Shown here one piece after another: positions 1 to 4,835 of a stretch of 5,769 bases of DNA (positions are counted from its first letter, which is position 1; the number at the start of each line of letters is the position of its first letter). The notes under the pieces were generated by a model that saw only the letters and a program-made list of their open reading frames with translations, was not told the origin of the DNA and did no database searches. The translations under genes and the position numbers were made by a program. The stretch is from Lachnoclostridium sp. UBA3775 (GTDB lineage Bacteria > Bacillota > Clostridia > Lachnospirales > Lachnospiraceae), in the NCBI GenBank assembly GCA_002369525.1, contig DFFN01000191.1, positions 1-5,769 on the forward strand, given 5' to 3'.

Positions 1-314
1 GTCTTGGTCTTCTGTCCGCGAACAGGGAGACCCTTTCTGTGACGGATACCTCTGTAGCATCCCATTTCCTGAAGTCTCTTGATGTTAAGGGCAACTTCTC
101 TCTTGAGATCACCCTCTACCATGTATTCAGCATCGATGATATCACGGATGCGTCCGACTTCCTCATCTGTCAGGTCACGACATCTTGTGTCGGGATTGAC
201 ATTTGCTTTTGCTAAGATTTTACCGGCACTTACACGTCCGATTCCATAGACATAGGTAAGTCCGATTTCTACACGTTTCTCTCTCGGTAAATCAACACCA
301 CTGATACGAGCCAT
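1..314 (-). CDS. rpsM: Small ribosomal subunit protein S13 (uS13), C-terminus cut by window edge
   Basis: This gene encodes S13, a protein of the 30S head that contacts the P-site tRNA and forms inter-subunit bridges with the 50S. About 104 residues are visible, beginning MARISGVDLPREKRVEIGL, against a usual family length of about 120. The missing tail is the basic C-terminal extension. Family hallmarks seen are the YGIGR stretch (about residues 23-27), the helix containing LTDEEVGRIRDII, and the conserved CYRGIRHRKGLPVRGQ segment (about residues 86-101). The ATG at 314-312 is chosen because GGAGG (328-324) lies 9 nt upstream and the N-terminus matches the family. It is normally the first gene of the alpha operon (rpsM-rpsK-rpsD-rpoA-rplQ), and the remaining genes would lie beyond position 1. 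An unusually long structured spacer precedes it. Confidence 0.97.
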   Translation of the reverse strand, partial: MARISGVDLPREKRVEIGLTYVYGIGRVSAGKILAKANVNPDTRCRDLTDEEVGRIRDIIDAEYMVEGDLKREVALNIKRLQEMGCYRGIRHRKGLPVRGQKTK

Positions 315-345
315 GTATTCTTTCCTCCATTTAAAAATAGTTCCT

Positions 346-380
346 GGGGTTATCCCCCGATTACAGCCGGGATTTCCGGC
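346..380 (-). other. Two GC-rich hairpins just upstream of the rpsM ribosome-binding site
   Basis: GCCGG/CCGGC (380-376 with 370-366, loop AAATC) is followed by GGGG/CCCC (357-354 or 358-355 with 349-346). They end 18 nt before the GGAGG of rpsM. Position and GC content suggest they could influence ribosome access or stabilise the 5' end of the message. This role is inference. Confidence 0.5.
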
Positions 381-448
381 CAAGCCGCTTTAAACCTGAC
401 GAACACCGAACGGTTGCACCGCCTTATCGGTTAACGGTGAACGCTGTC

Positions 449-469
449 ACGGGTGATAATGACACCCGT
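449..469 (-). other. 7-bp perfect hairpin in the rpsM leader
   Basis: On the minus strand ACGGGTG (469-463) and CACCCGT (455-449) form a perfect 7-bp stem around a 7-nt loop TCATTAT. No T tract follows, so it is not a terminator. It is one of the chain of hairpins in the rpmJ-rpsM spacer and is immediately preceded by another 7-bp stem, CAAGGAA/TTCCTTG (506-500 with 480-474). Confidence 0.65.
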
Positions 470-530
470 TTCACAAGGAAGTCTCGGAATGTACACGTTT
501 TCCTTGACATCCCCCGGTATCACATTTTCT

Positions 531-590
531 GTTATCCGATGAATAAAGACGGATGGGTTATTCCTTCTTTATGCATTGCTCCGGATCAAC
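531..590 (-). other. 60-nt imperfect hairpin in the rpsM leader
   Basis: Read on the minus strand, this folds into one long stem. GUU pairs with AAC (590-588/533-531) and AUCCG with CGGAU (586-582/538-534). AUG pairs with CAU (576-574/541-539) and AUAAAGA with UCUUUAU (572-566/549-543). GGA pairs with UCC (564-562/553-551). That gives 21 Watson-Crick pairs closing an 8-nt loop AUAACCCA. The interruptions are one bulged G, a 5-nt bulge (GAGCA), a C-U mismatch and an A-G mismatch. The pairing is read directly from the sequence; stability was not calculated. Confidence 0.75.
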
Positions 591-656
591 AGCTGCAACA
601 CAAAAAGCAAGACCAACTATTAATATAGTAAGCTGTGCTTTAAGAAACACAGCGTA

Positions 657-770
657 TCAGCCCTGTCTCTGTTTGTGTCTGGGATTCTCACAAATGATCA
701 TGATGTTCCCTTTTCTTTTGATTACTTTGCACTTTTCGCAAATTGGCTTCACAGAAGCTCTTACCTTCAT
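657..770 (-). CDS. rpmJ: Large ribosomal subunit protein L36 (bL36), zinc-ribbon form
   Basis: This is a 37-residue protein, MKVRASVKPICEKCKVIKRK onward, ending RHKQRQG. It is the smallest protein of the 50S subunit and binds 23S rRNA near the base of the L7/L12 stalk. It is the zinc-binding (C+) type: Cys11, Cys14, Cys27 and His32 form the C-x2-C-x12-C-x4-H ribbon. Length and sequence are typical and complete. The ATG at 770-768 is preceded 7 nt upstream by AGGAGG (783-778). It is separated from infA upstream by a terminator and a candidate promoter, and from rpsM downstream by a 342-nt structured spacer. It is therefore likely the first gene of a transcript that continues into rpsM. Confidence 0.97.
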   Translation of the reverse strand: MKVRASVKPICEKCKVIKRKGNIMIICENPRHKQRQG

Positions 771-845
771 GATTAGCCCTCCTTTCTTTGAAAAGCTCCC
801 TCTTGGGGAAACCGCCTTTTAGGGCGCAAAAATTAACAGACTCAC
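771..845 (-). promoter_or_regulatory. rpmJ 5' leader with small hairpins and possible Shine-Dalgarno pairing
   Basis: This is the stretch between the candidate promoter and rpmJ. Two short stems are visible on the minus strand: CGCC/GGCG (826-823 with 816-813) and UCCC/GGGA (809-806 with 800-797). The segment GCCCU (825-821), inside the first stem, is also complementary to AGGGC (780-776), which overlaps the rpmJ Shine-Dalgarno. An alternative SD-sequestering fold is therefore possible. The helices are short and the idea is speculative. Confidence 0.35.
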
Positions 846-882
846 AAAAAAGTCCGTTTAGTATAATAACATAAACGGACTT
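846..882 (-). terminator. Perfect 11-bp inverted repeat with T tract, possible second terminator or operator
   Basis: On the minus strand AAGTCCGTTTA (882-872) and TAAACGGACTT (860-850) are perfect inverted copies separated by an 11-nt AT-rich loop (871-861). The downstream arm runs straight into T residues down to position 846. Read through from infA, this has the form of a Rho-independent terminator placed about 100 nt after the main one. The loop also holds the best -10 element for rpmJ, so the same palindrome could instead be a repressor operator. Sequence alone does not decide between these. Confidence 0.55.
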
Positions 883-891
883 AATATGCAA
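863..891 (-). promoter_or_regulatory. Candidate promoter for rpmJ-rpsM
   Basis: On the minus strand TTGCAT (891-886) is a -35-like element. After a 17-nt spacer comes TATTAT (868-863), which matches TATAAT at five of six positions and is preceded by TG one base upstream (extended -10). Transcription would begin near 857-855. Directly upstream of the -35 lies very AT-rich DNA resembling an UP element. A promoter is expected here because a strong terminator separates infA from rpmJ. The -35 is weak (three of six matches). Confidence 0.6.
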
Positions 892-893
892 GC

Positions 894-917
894 ATTATTT
901 TTATTATTTTTATTATT
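894..917. repeat. AT-only 9-bp tandem repeat, about 2.7 copies
   Basis: The unit attattttt occurs at 894-902 and 903-911, with a partial copy (attatt) at 912-917. It abuts the -35 of the candidate rpmJ promoter, so on the minus strand it places spaced A tracts just upstream. This is the arrangement expected of an UP element or curved DNA. A 14-bp perfect palindrome of six A, TA, six T lies at 918-931. Confidence 0.6.
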
Positions 918-979
918 AAAAAATATTTTTTATAGTTGCTTATTATTTAATCAACTGCTTTAGCTCAATCATGTAACAT

Positions 980-1005
980 AAAAAACAGCCGGAGTCTTCC
1001 GGCTG
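980..1005 (-). terminator. Rho-independent terminator after infA
   Basis: On the minus strand CAGCCGGA (1005-998) pairs perfectly with TCCGGCTG (993-986) around the 4-nt loop AGAC. Six T residues (985-980) follow immediately. It lies 18 nt after the infA stop codon, so it should end, or strongly reduce, transcription of the spc operon before rpmJ. Confidence 0.9.
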
Positions 1006-1023
1006 CCCACATTTTTAAAGTTA

Positions 1024-1242
1024 TTATTTATCTCTCCAGATGATTCTTCCCTTTGTGAGATCATAAGGAGACATCTCAAGTGTAACTTTGTCTCCGGGAA
1101 CTATTTTTATATAGTTCATACGGAGCTTGCCGCTGATATGGGCAAGAACGATATGCCCGTTCTCAAGTTCAACTCGAAACATTGCGTTGGGAAGCTTCTC
1201 AACAACCTTGCCTTCAATCTCTAAGACATCGCTTTTAGACAT
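1024..1242 (-). CDS. infA: Translation initiation factor IF-1
   Basis: IF-1 is a single OB-fold protein that binds the 30S A site during initiation and works with IF-2 and IF-3. The 72-residue product is exactly the family's usual length. Typical stretches seen are EGKVVEKLPNAMFRVELENG (residues 10-29), the segment VLAHISGKLRMNYIKIVPGD (about 32-51), and the C-terminal SPYDLTKGRIIWRDK. The start ATG follows GGAGG by 5 nt. The gene begins only 19 nt after the adk stop, so the two are almost certainly co-transcribed. In many Firmicutes map, and in Lachnospiraceae also a small KOW-domain RNA-binding protein gene, lies between adk and infA; neither fits here. A strong terminator follows. Confidence 0.98.
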   Translation of the reverse strand: MSKSDVLEIEGKVVEKLPNAMFRVELENGHIVLAHISGKLRMNYIKIVPGDKVTLEMSPYDLTKGRIIWRDK

Positions 1243-1261
1243 TCATACCTCCAAATAATCT

Positions 1262-1903
1262 TTAACCAAGTATATCGACTATGTCTGAAAATACTTTATC
1301 AACATCCTGCGTACCGTCAACAGTCTTTAAAACCCCGTTTTCTTTATAGTAATCAATCAGGGGCTGAGTCTGCTCATGATAAACCTCAAGTCTTCTGGCT
1401 ACCGTCTCAGGTTTGTCATCTTCACGCTGCATCAGAGTACCTCCGCAAAGATCACAGATTCCTTCCTTTACGGGAGGATTGTACTTGATATGAAAGGTTC
1501 CGCCGCATTTAAGACATGCTCTTCTGCCACTCATCCTGTTCACGATATTTTCGTCAGGAACATCCACGTTTATTGCATAATCAATTTTCTCGCCGGATTC
1601 CGCGAGGCTTGCTGCAAGTGCTTCTGCCTGAGGAAGCGTTCTGGGAAAACCGTCAAGAACATATCCGTTGATACAGTCGGCCCCTAAGAAACGGTCTTTT
1701 ATCAGATCAAGGGTAAGCTCATCGGGAACGAGAAGTCCTTTATCGATAAATTCCTTGGCCTTGATTCCGAGGGGAGTACCGGTTTTAATGTTCGCCCTAA
1801 AAATATCTCCGGTGGAGATATGGGGAATATTATACTTGGCAGCGATAAGCTTTGCCTGGGTTCCTTTTCCTGCGCCTGGTGCGCCTAACATTATTATTTT
1901 CAT
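1262..1903 (-). CDS. adk: Adenylate kinase, zinc-containing long form
   Basis: Adenylate kinase is a cytoplasmic enzyme that interconverts ATP + AMP and 2 ADP, keeping the adenylate pool balanced. The product has 213 residues, normal for the long bacterial form. Visible motifs are the P-loop GAPGAGKGT (7-15), the AMP-binding STGD with Arg36 (30-36), DGFPRT (84-89) and Arg123/Arg127 at the start of the LID. The LID carries four cysteines (130, 133, 150, 153; C-x2-C-x16-C-x2-C), which bind structural zinc in Gram-positive enzymes. The Arg160-Glu-Asp-Asp segment and Arg171 complete the active site. AAAAGGA (1917-1911) is the Shine-Dalgarno, 7 nt before the ATG. It follows secY after a 61-nt gap that holds a strong hairpin, and it precedes infA directly. 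No defects are seen. Confidence 0.98.
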   Translation of the reverse strand: MKIIMLGAPGAGKGTQAKLIAAKYNIPHISTGDIFRANIKTGTPLGIKAKEFIDKGLLVPDELTLDLIKDRFLGADCINGYVLDGFPRTLPQAEALAASLAESGEKIDYAINVDVPDENIVNRMSGRRACLKCGGTFHIKYNPPVKEGICDLCGGTLMQREDDKPETVARRLEVYHEQTQPLIDYYKENGVLKTVDGTQDVDKVFSDIVDILG

Positions 1904-1931
1904 GCTTTTATCCTTTTGTATTCATAACTAA

Positions 1932-1958
1932 CAGGCGGAACATATACTGCTCCGCCTG
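1932..1958 (-). other. Strong intercistronic hairpin between secY and adk
   Basis: On the minus strand CAGGCGGAGCA (1958-1948) pairs with UGUUCCGCCUG (1942-1932), giving 11 pairs including one G-U, around the 5-nt loop GUAUA. It begins 6 nt after the secY stop codon. The bases after it (TTAGTTATGAAT) are not a T tract, so it is not a standard terminator. It may stabilise the upstream 3' end, mark a processing site, or mildly attenuate transcription. These roles are inference. Confidence 0.7.
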
Positions 1959-1964
1959 CTTACA

Positions 1965-3296
1965 TCATGCATTAAGGAAGCCCTTATAATGACGCTCGAT
2001 CATCATGGACTCTACCTGATTAAGAGTTTCAAGTACAACACCTACAACGATTATGAGAGATGTTCCACCGAAGGAAACCCTTGCTCCAAATGCACCCGAG
2101 AAAAAGATCGGGATAAGAGCTACAACGCAGAGCATAACAGCGCCGATAAATACTATCTTGTTAAGTACACCTGTAAGATAATCCGTGGTGGGCTTTCCGG
2201 GTCGGATACCGGGAATGAAGCCACCGTTCTTCTTCATGTTGTTCGAAACCTCCATAGGATTGAAGGTAACGCTTGTATAGAAGTAAGCGAAGAAGATTAT
2301 CAGCAGTATGTAGATGAGCACACCGAGAGTATACTTGAAATCAGCAAGTGAATTGAAGTTAAACCAGTTGTCATCATTAATAAGATAGAGTATCTTCTGA
2401 CCGAAGCTTGCGTCAGGTCCGACTGCACCCTTCACTCCGAAGAATGAAGCGATGATCATCGGGAACTGGAAGAGCGAAATAGCGAAGATTACGGGGATAA
2501 CGCCGGAGGTGTTAACCTTCAGCGGTATGAAGCTCGAATTTCCGCCAAGCATTTTTCTTCCAACAACCTTCTTTGAATACTGAACCGGAATTCTTCTCGT
2601 AGCATCCTGAAGAAGGATGATAAGTACAACAGTTGCAAGTATTACGGCAAAGATAACGATTGCCGCAAGCATGCCCTTTCCTGTCGTATCGGCACCTTTT
2701 ACAAACATTTCGAAAAGGTTCTTGATATCGGAAGGAAGCTTTGCAACGATATTAATGGTAAGGATGATGGATATACCATTTCCTATACCGTATTCGTTAA
2801 TGTTTTCACCAAGCCACATAAGGAATGCGGAACCTGCCGTGAAAGAAGCAATGATTATCAGGATGGTTGTTACCTTCTTGTCGTCGGTATAACCGCTTCT
2901 TGAAAAACCGATTGCCATTGCCGAGGATTCAATAAGTGCAAGCACTATTGTAAGATAACGTGAAATCTCGGCAATTTTCTTTCTTCCTGTCTCGCCGTCC
3001 TTCTGGAGTTCGGCAAGACTCGGAATGGCGATCGTCATCAGCTGCATGATGATTGATGAGTTGATGTACGGTGAAATGTTCAATGCGAGAATTGACATCG
3101 ATGTAAACGAACCACCTGTCAATGCATCGAAAAATCCGAGATCCAGATTTCCGAGCCATGACTTAACCAGTTCCTGGTTAATACCCGGTGCGGGGATCTG
3201 GGAACCCAAACGTACTACGACAAGGCAGAACAGCGTAAAATAGAGCTTTTTACGCAGATCCTTTACCTTGAACGCATTGATTAGTGTCTTAAACAT
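1965..3296 (-). CDS. secY: Protein translocase subunit SecY
   Basis: SecY is the channel of the SecYEG translocon, an inner-membrane protein that passes unfolded proteins across or into the membrane with SecA or the ribosome. The product has 443 residues, usual for the family, and about ten hydrophobic spans at roughly 18-34, 66-90, 112-131, 141-161, 171-187, 208-229, 263-286, 321-343, 376-398 and 408-424. The plug and TM2 region contains NISPYINSSIIMQL (73-86). The second family signature is WLGENINEYGIGNGISII (161-178). The cytoplasmic loop GIRPGKPTTDYL (363-374) carries the arginine (365) equivalent to the one needed for SecA function in E. coli. Start: ATG one base after the rplO TAG (TAGTATG), with GAGG (3309-3306) 9 nt upstream inside rplO. 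This suggests translational coupling to rplO. Confidence 0.98.
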   Translation of the reverse strand: MFKTLINAFKVKDLRKKLYFTLFCLVVVRLGSQIPAPGINQELVKSWLGNLDLGFFDALTGGSFTSMSILALNISPYINSSIIMQLMTIAIPSLAELQKDGETGRKKIAEISRYLTIVLALIESSAMAIGFSRSGYTDDKKVTTILIIIASFTAGSAFLMWLGENINEYGIGNGISIILTINIVAKLPSDIKNLFEMFVKGADTTGKGMLAAIVIFAVILATVVLIILLQDATRRIPVQYSKKVVGRKMLGGNSSFIPLKVNTSGVIPVIFAISLFQFPMIIASFFGVKGAVGPDASFGQKILYLINDDNWFNFNSLADFKYTLGVLIYILLIIFFAYFYTSVTFNPMEVSNNMKKNGGFIPGIRPGKPTTDYLTGVLNKIVFIGAVMLCVVALIPIFFSGAFGARVSFGGTSLIIVVGVVLETLNQVESMMIERHYKGFLNA

Positions 3297-3297
3297 A

Positions 3298-3741
3298 CTA
3301 GATTACCTCTGCACTTCCGCCTGCAGCTTTGATCTTCTCTGCTGCGCTGGCACTGAAAGCGTCAACTTTGACATTGAGCTTCTTTGTTAATTCTCCATTT
3401 CCAAGAATTTTAACGCCGTCTCTTGCATGTGCGATAACGCCGTTAGCAAGAAGTGTCTCTACGGTTACGTCATCTCCGTCGTTAAAGAACTTATCGAGCA
3501 TGCTGACATTAACAGCTACGATATCTTTTGTATTTCTGTTCTTGAAGCCACGCTTGGGAAGGCGACGATACAAAGGCATCTGACCACCTTCAAAACCTGT
3601 TCTGGGAGCTCCGGAACGAGCCTTCTGGCCCTTGTGACCTTTACCTGCGGTCTTTCCGTTTCCTGAACCGTGACCACGTCCTCTTCTGAAAGAATCGGAA
3701 TGCTTTGAACCCTCAGCGGGTCTAAGATCTGTCAAATTCAT
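3298..3741 (-). CDS. rplO: Large ribosomal subunit protein L15 (uL15)
   Basis: L15 is an early-to-middle assembly protein of the 50S subunit that threads a long basic extension into 23S rRNA. The product has 147 residues, the normal length. The N-terminal half is the glycine- and arginine-rich extension (FRRGRGHGSGNGKTAGKGHKG, about 18-38). It is followed by FEGGQMPLYRRLPKRGF (50-66) and the globular C-terminal domain with VKILGNGELTKKLNVKVDAF (110-129). The ATG follows GGAGG (3752-3748) by 6 nt and lies 12 nt after rpmD. The stop TAG is one base before the secY start, so translation of the two is probably coupled. The rpmD-rplO-secY order is the conserved spc arrangement. Confidence 0.98.
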   Translation of the reverse strand: MNLTDLRPAEGSKHSDSFRRGRGHGSGNGKTAGKGHKGQKARSGAPRTGFEGGQMPLYRRLPKRGFKNRNTKDIVAVNVSMLDKFFNDGDDVTVETLLANGVIAHARDGVKILGNGELTKKLNVKVDAFSASAAEKIKAAGGSAEVI

Positions 3742-3753
3742 AGTGCACCTCCC

Positions 3754-3933
3754 TTATACTTCTTCTACCTTAACCAGATGGCAAACCTGCTTGATCTGAC
3801 CTCTGGTTGCAGGGTTATCAGGAAGAATGTTTGAGCTGTGGAGCTTATGAAGTCCAAGAGCCTCTACAGTCTTCTTGTGCTTAGGAATTGCACCTATGGT
3901 AGACTTTACTAATGTAACTTTTAATTCTGCCAT
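3754..3933 (-). CDS. rpmD: Large ribosomal subunit protein L30 (uL30)
   Basis: This short gene encodes 59 residues, MAELKVTLVKSTIGAIPKHK onward, ending CHLVKVEEV. L30 is a small ferredoxin-like-fold protein of the 50S subunit. Family features are the first beta strand LKVTLVKS, the helix KHKKTVEALGLHKL, the NPATRGQIKQV segment (about 40-50) and the terminal HLVKVEE strand. The length is typical. It begins 9 nt after rpsE and its GGAGG (3943-3939) overlaps the last base of the rpsE stop codon, 5 nt before the ATG. It ends 12 nt before rplO. Position between rpsE and rplO confirms the assignment. Confidence 0.97.
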   Translation of the reverse strand: MAELKVTLVKSTIGAIPKHKKTVEALGLHKLHSSNILPDNPATRGQIKQVCHLVKVEEV

Positions 3934-3942
3934 GACTACCTC

Positions 3943-4446
3943 CTACAGCTCGCTTACGGAAACGCCGCGAAGTGCAGCTACTTCCTCGGGAGTCTTAAGA
4001 TTCTTCAGACCTTCAATTGTAGCAAGAACTACGTTCTGCTTATTGTTGGATCCGAGTGACTTTGTACGAACGTTCTTATATCCGGCAAGTTCAAGAACGA
4101 TACGTGCGGGACCGCCTGCGATGATACCGGTACCTTCGGGAGCCCTCTTGATGAGAACCTCTGCGCTTCCGAACTCACCGATAAAATCATGGGGAACACT
4201 GCCGTTATTGTCGATAGGCAGTGAAATCATGTTCTTGATTGCATCTTCTTTTCCCTTGCGGATTGCTTCGGGAACTTCAGTAGCCTTGCCAAGGCCGGCA
4301 CCGACATGACCGTTCTTATCACCTACGATAACAAGGGCTGCGAAACGCATATGGCGTCCACCCTTAACTACCTTTGTTACACGCTTGATTGCAACTACCT
4401 TATCGGTAAGTTCCAACTGGCTTGCATCAATTAATTCACGTCTCAT
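3943..4446 (-). CDS. rpsE: Small ribosomal subunit protein S5 (uS5)
   Basis: S5 sits on the solvent side of the 30S subunit near the mRNA entry channel and affects decoding accuracy. The product has 167 residues, normal for Firmicutes. The N-terminal double-stranded-RNA-binding-like domain has KRVTKVVKGGRHMRFAALV (21-39) and VGDKNGHVGAGLGKATEVPE (41-60). The C-terminal domain contains APEGTGIIAGGPARIVLELA (102-121). The KVVKGGR loop is the region where spectinomycin-resistance changes occur in other bacteria, and it looks intact here. The Shine-Dalgarno AAGGAGG (4459-4453) overlaps the rplR stop codon (TAAGGAGG) and lies 6 nt before the ATG. Neighbours and order are those of the spc operon. 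Confidence 0.98.
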   Translation of the reverse strand: MRRELIDASQLELTDKVVAIKRVTKVVKGGRHMRFAALVIVGDKNGHVGAGLGKATEVPEAIRKGKEDAIKNMISLPIDNNGSVPHDFIGEFGSAEVLIKRAPEGTGIIAGGPARIVLELAGYKNVRTKSLGSNNKQNVVLATIEGLKNLKTPEEVAALRGVSVSEL

Positions 4447-4457
4447 GCGCTACCTCC

Positions 4458-4820
4458 TTAAAATGTCAGACCGGCTTCGCGTGCTGCTTCAGCCAATGCC
4501 TGAATCTTACCTGCGTATAAAAATCCGCCTCTGTCAAATACGACCTCATTGATATCTGCTGCAAGTGCCTTCTTTGCGATTGCTGCGCCAAGTGCCTTTG
4601 CTGCTTCAACATCATCAGTCTTCTCAAGACCGAGATCCTTATCAAGAGTTGATGCTGCCACGAGAGTGTTACCCTTGGTATCATCAATTATCTGGCAATA
4701 CATATGCTTGTTGCTGCGGAAAACTGCAAGACGGGGTCTTTCGGCAGTACCGGAGAAACGATTGCGAATTCTGAGATGCTTTTTATTACGAACTTTAGAT
4801 CTGCTCTCTTTGCTAACCAT
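4458..4820 (-). CDS. rplR: Large ribosomal subunit protein L18 (uL18)
   Basis: L18 binds 5S rRNA and, with L5, helps place it on the central protuberance of the 50S subunit. The product has 120 residues, the usual length. The basic N-terminus is followed by FSGTAERPRLAVFRSNKHMY (22-41), a highly conserved stretch. The middle has the DKDLGLEKTDDVEAAKALG helix region, and the C-terminus has VVFDRGGFLYAGKIQALAEAAREAGLTF. The ATG is 8 nt after AAAGGAG (4835-4829), which lies directly after the rplF stop. It ends 11 nt before rpsE. Nothing unusual is seen. Confidence 0.98.
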   Translation of the reverse strand: MVSKESRSKVRNKKHLRIRNRFSGTAERPRLAVFRSNKHMYCQIIDDTKGNTLVAASTLDKDLGLEKTDDVEAAKALGAAIAKKALAADINEVVFDRGGFLYAGKIQALAEAAREAGLTF

Positions 4821-4835
4821 AACTTAATCTCCTTT

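Larger units (their letters stand above)
315..656 (-). promoter_or_regulatory. Long structured spacer/leader between rpmJ and rpsM, candidate cis-regulatory RNA
   Basis: This 342-nt stretch holds no gene that I can support. On the sense (minus) strand it contains a succession of local inverted repeats. The paired arms are 632-637/648-653, 531-590 (long stem), 474-480/500-506, 449-455/463-469, 417-421/435-439, 405-408/411-414, 366-370/376-380 and 346-349/354-357. The last hairpin sits 18 nt before the rpsM Shine-Dalgarno. No hairpin is followed by a convincing T tract, so it does not look like a terminator. No strong promoter was seen inside. Autogenous control of the alpha operon by S4 through a leader structure is known in E. 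coli; whether this RNA does something similar is inference. It does not match, by eye, the core motifs of the T-box, TPP, FMN, cobalamin or glycine riboswitches. Confidence 0.55.

Noticed and set aside
424..510. Minus-strand 28-codon frame starting MSRKTCTFRDF
   Set aside because: The G run abuts the ATG with no spacing, so no usable ribosome-binding site, and the peptide is not recognisable.
504..532. Perfect TTGACA on the plus strand, possible antisense promoter
   Set aside because: No acceptable -10 at 16-18 nt spacing (best match about three of six), so it is probably chance.
532..576. Minus-strand 14-codon frame starting MHKEGITHPSLF inside the long hairpin
   Set aside because: The GGAG before it is only 2 nt from the ATG, it lies wholly within the stem, and the peptide has no leader-peptide feature such as runs of one amino acid.
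437..628. Plus-strand 63-codon open frame in the rpmJ-rpsM spacer
   Set aside because: No Shine-Dalgarno, no recognisable domain, opposite in direction to all the genes here, and it overlaps the base-paired sense-strand structure.
315..656. A decayed map or KOW-domain gene moved into the rpmJ-rpsM spacer
   Set aside because: Reading the minus-strand frames gave only short stop-broken stretches with no resemblance to methionine aminopeptidase or KOW sequences that I can recognise.
315..656. Mobile element or CRISPR-like array in the spacer
   Set aside because: The inverted repeats differ in sequence and spacing, there are no regular direct repeats, no terminal inverted repeats at the ends and no target-site duplication.
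688..891. Minus-strand 67-codon frame covering the promoter and rpmJ leader
   Set aside because: It runs through the palindrome and the rpmJ Shine-Dalgarno, overlaps rpmJ out of frame, has no ribosome-binding site and shows no known domain.
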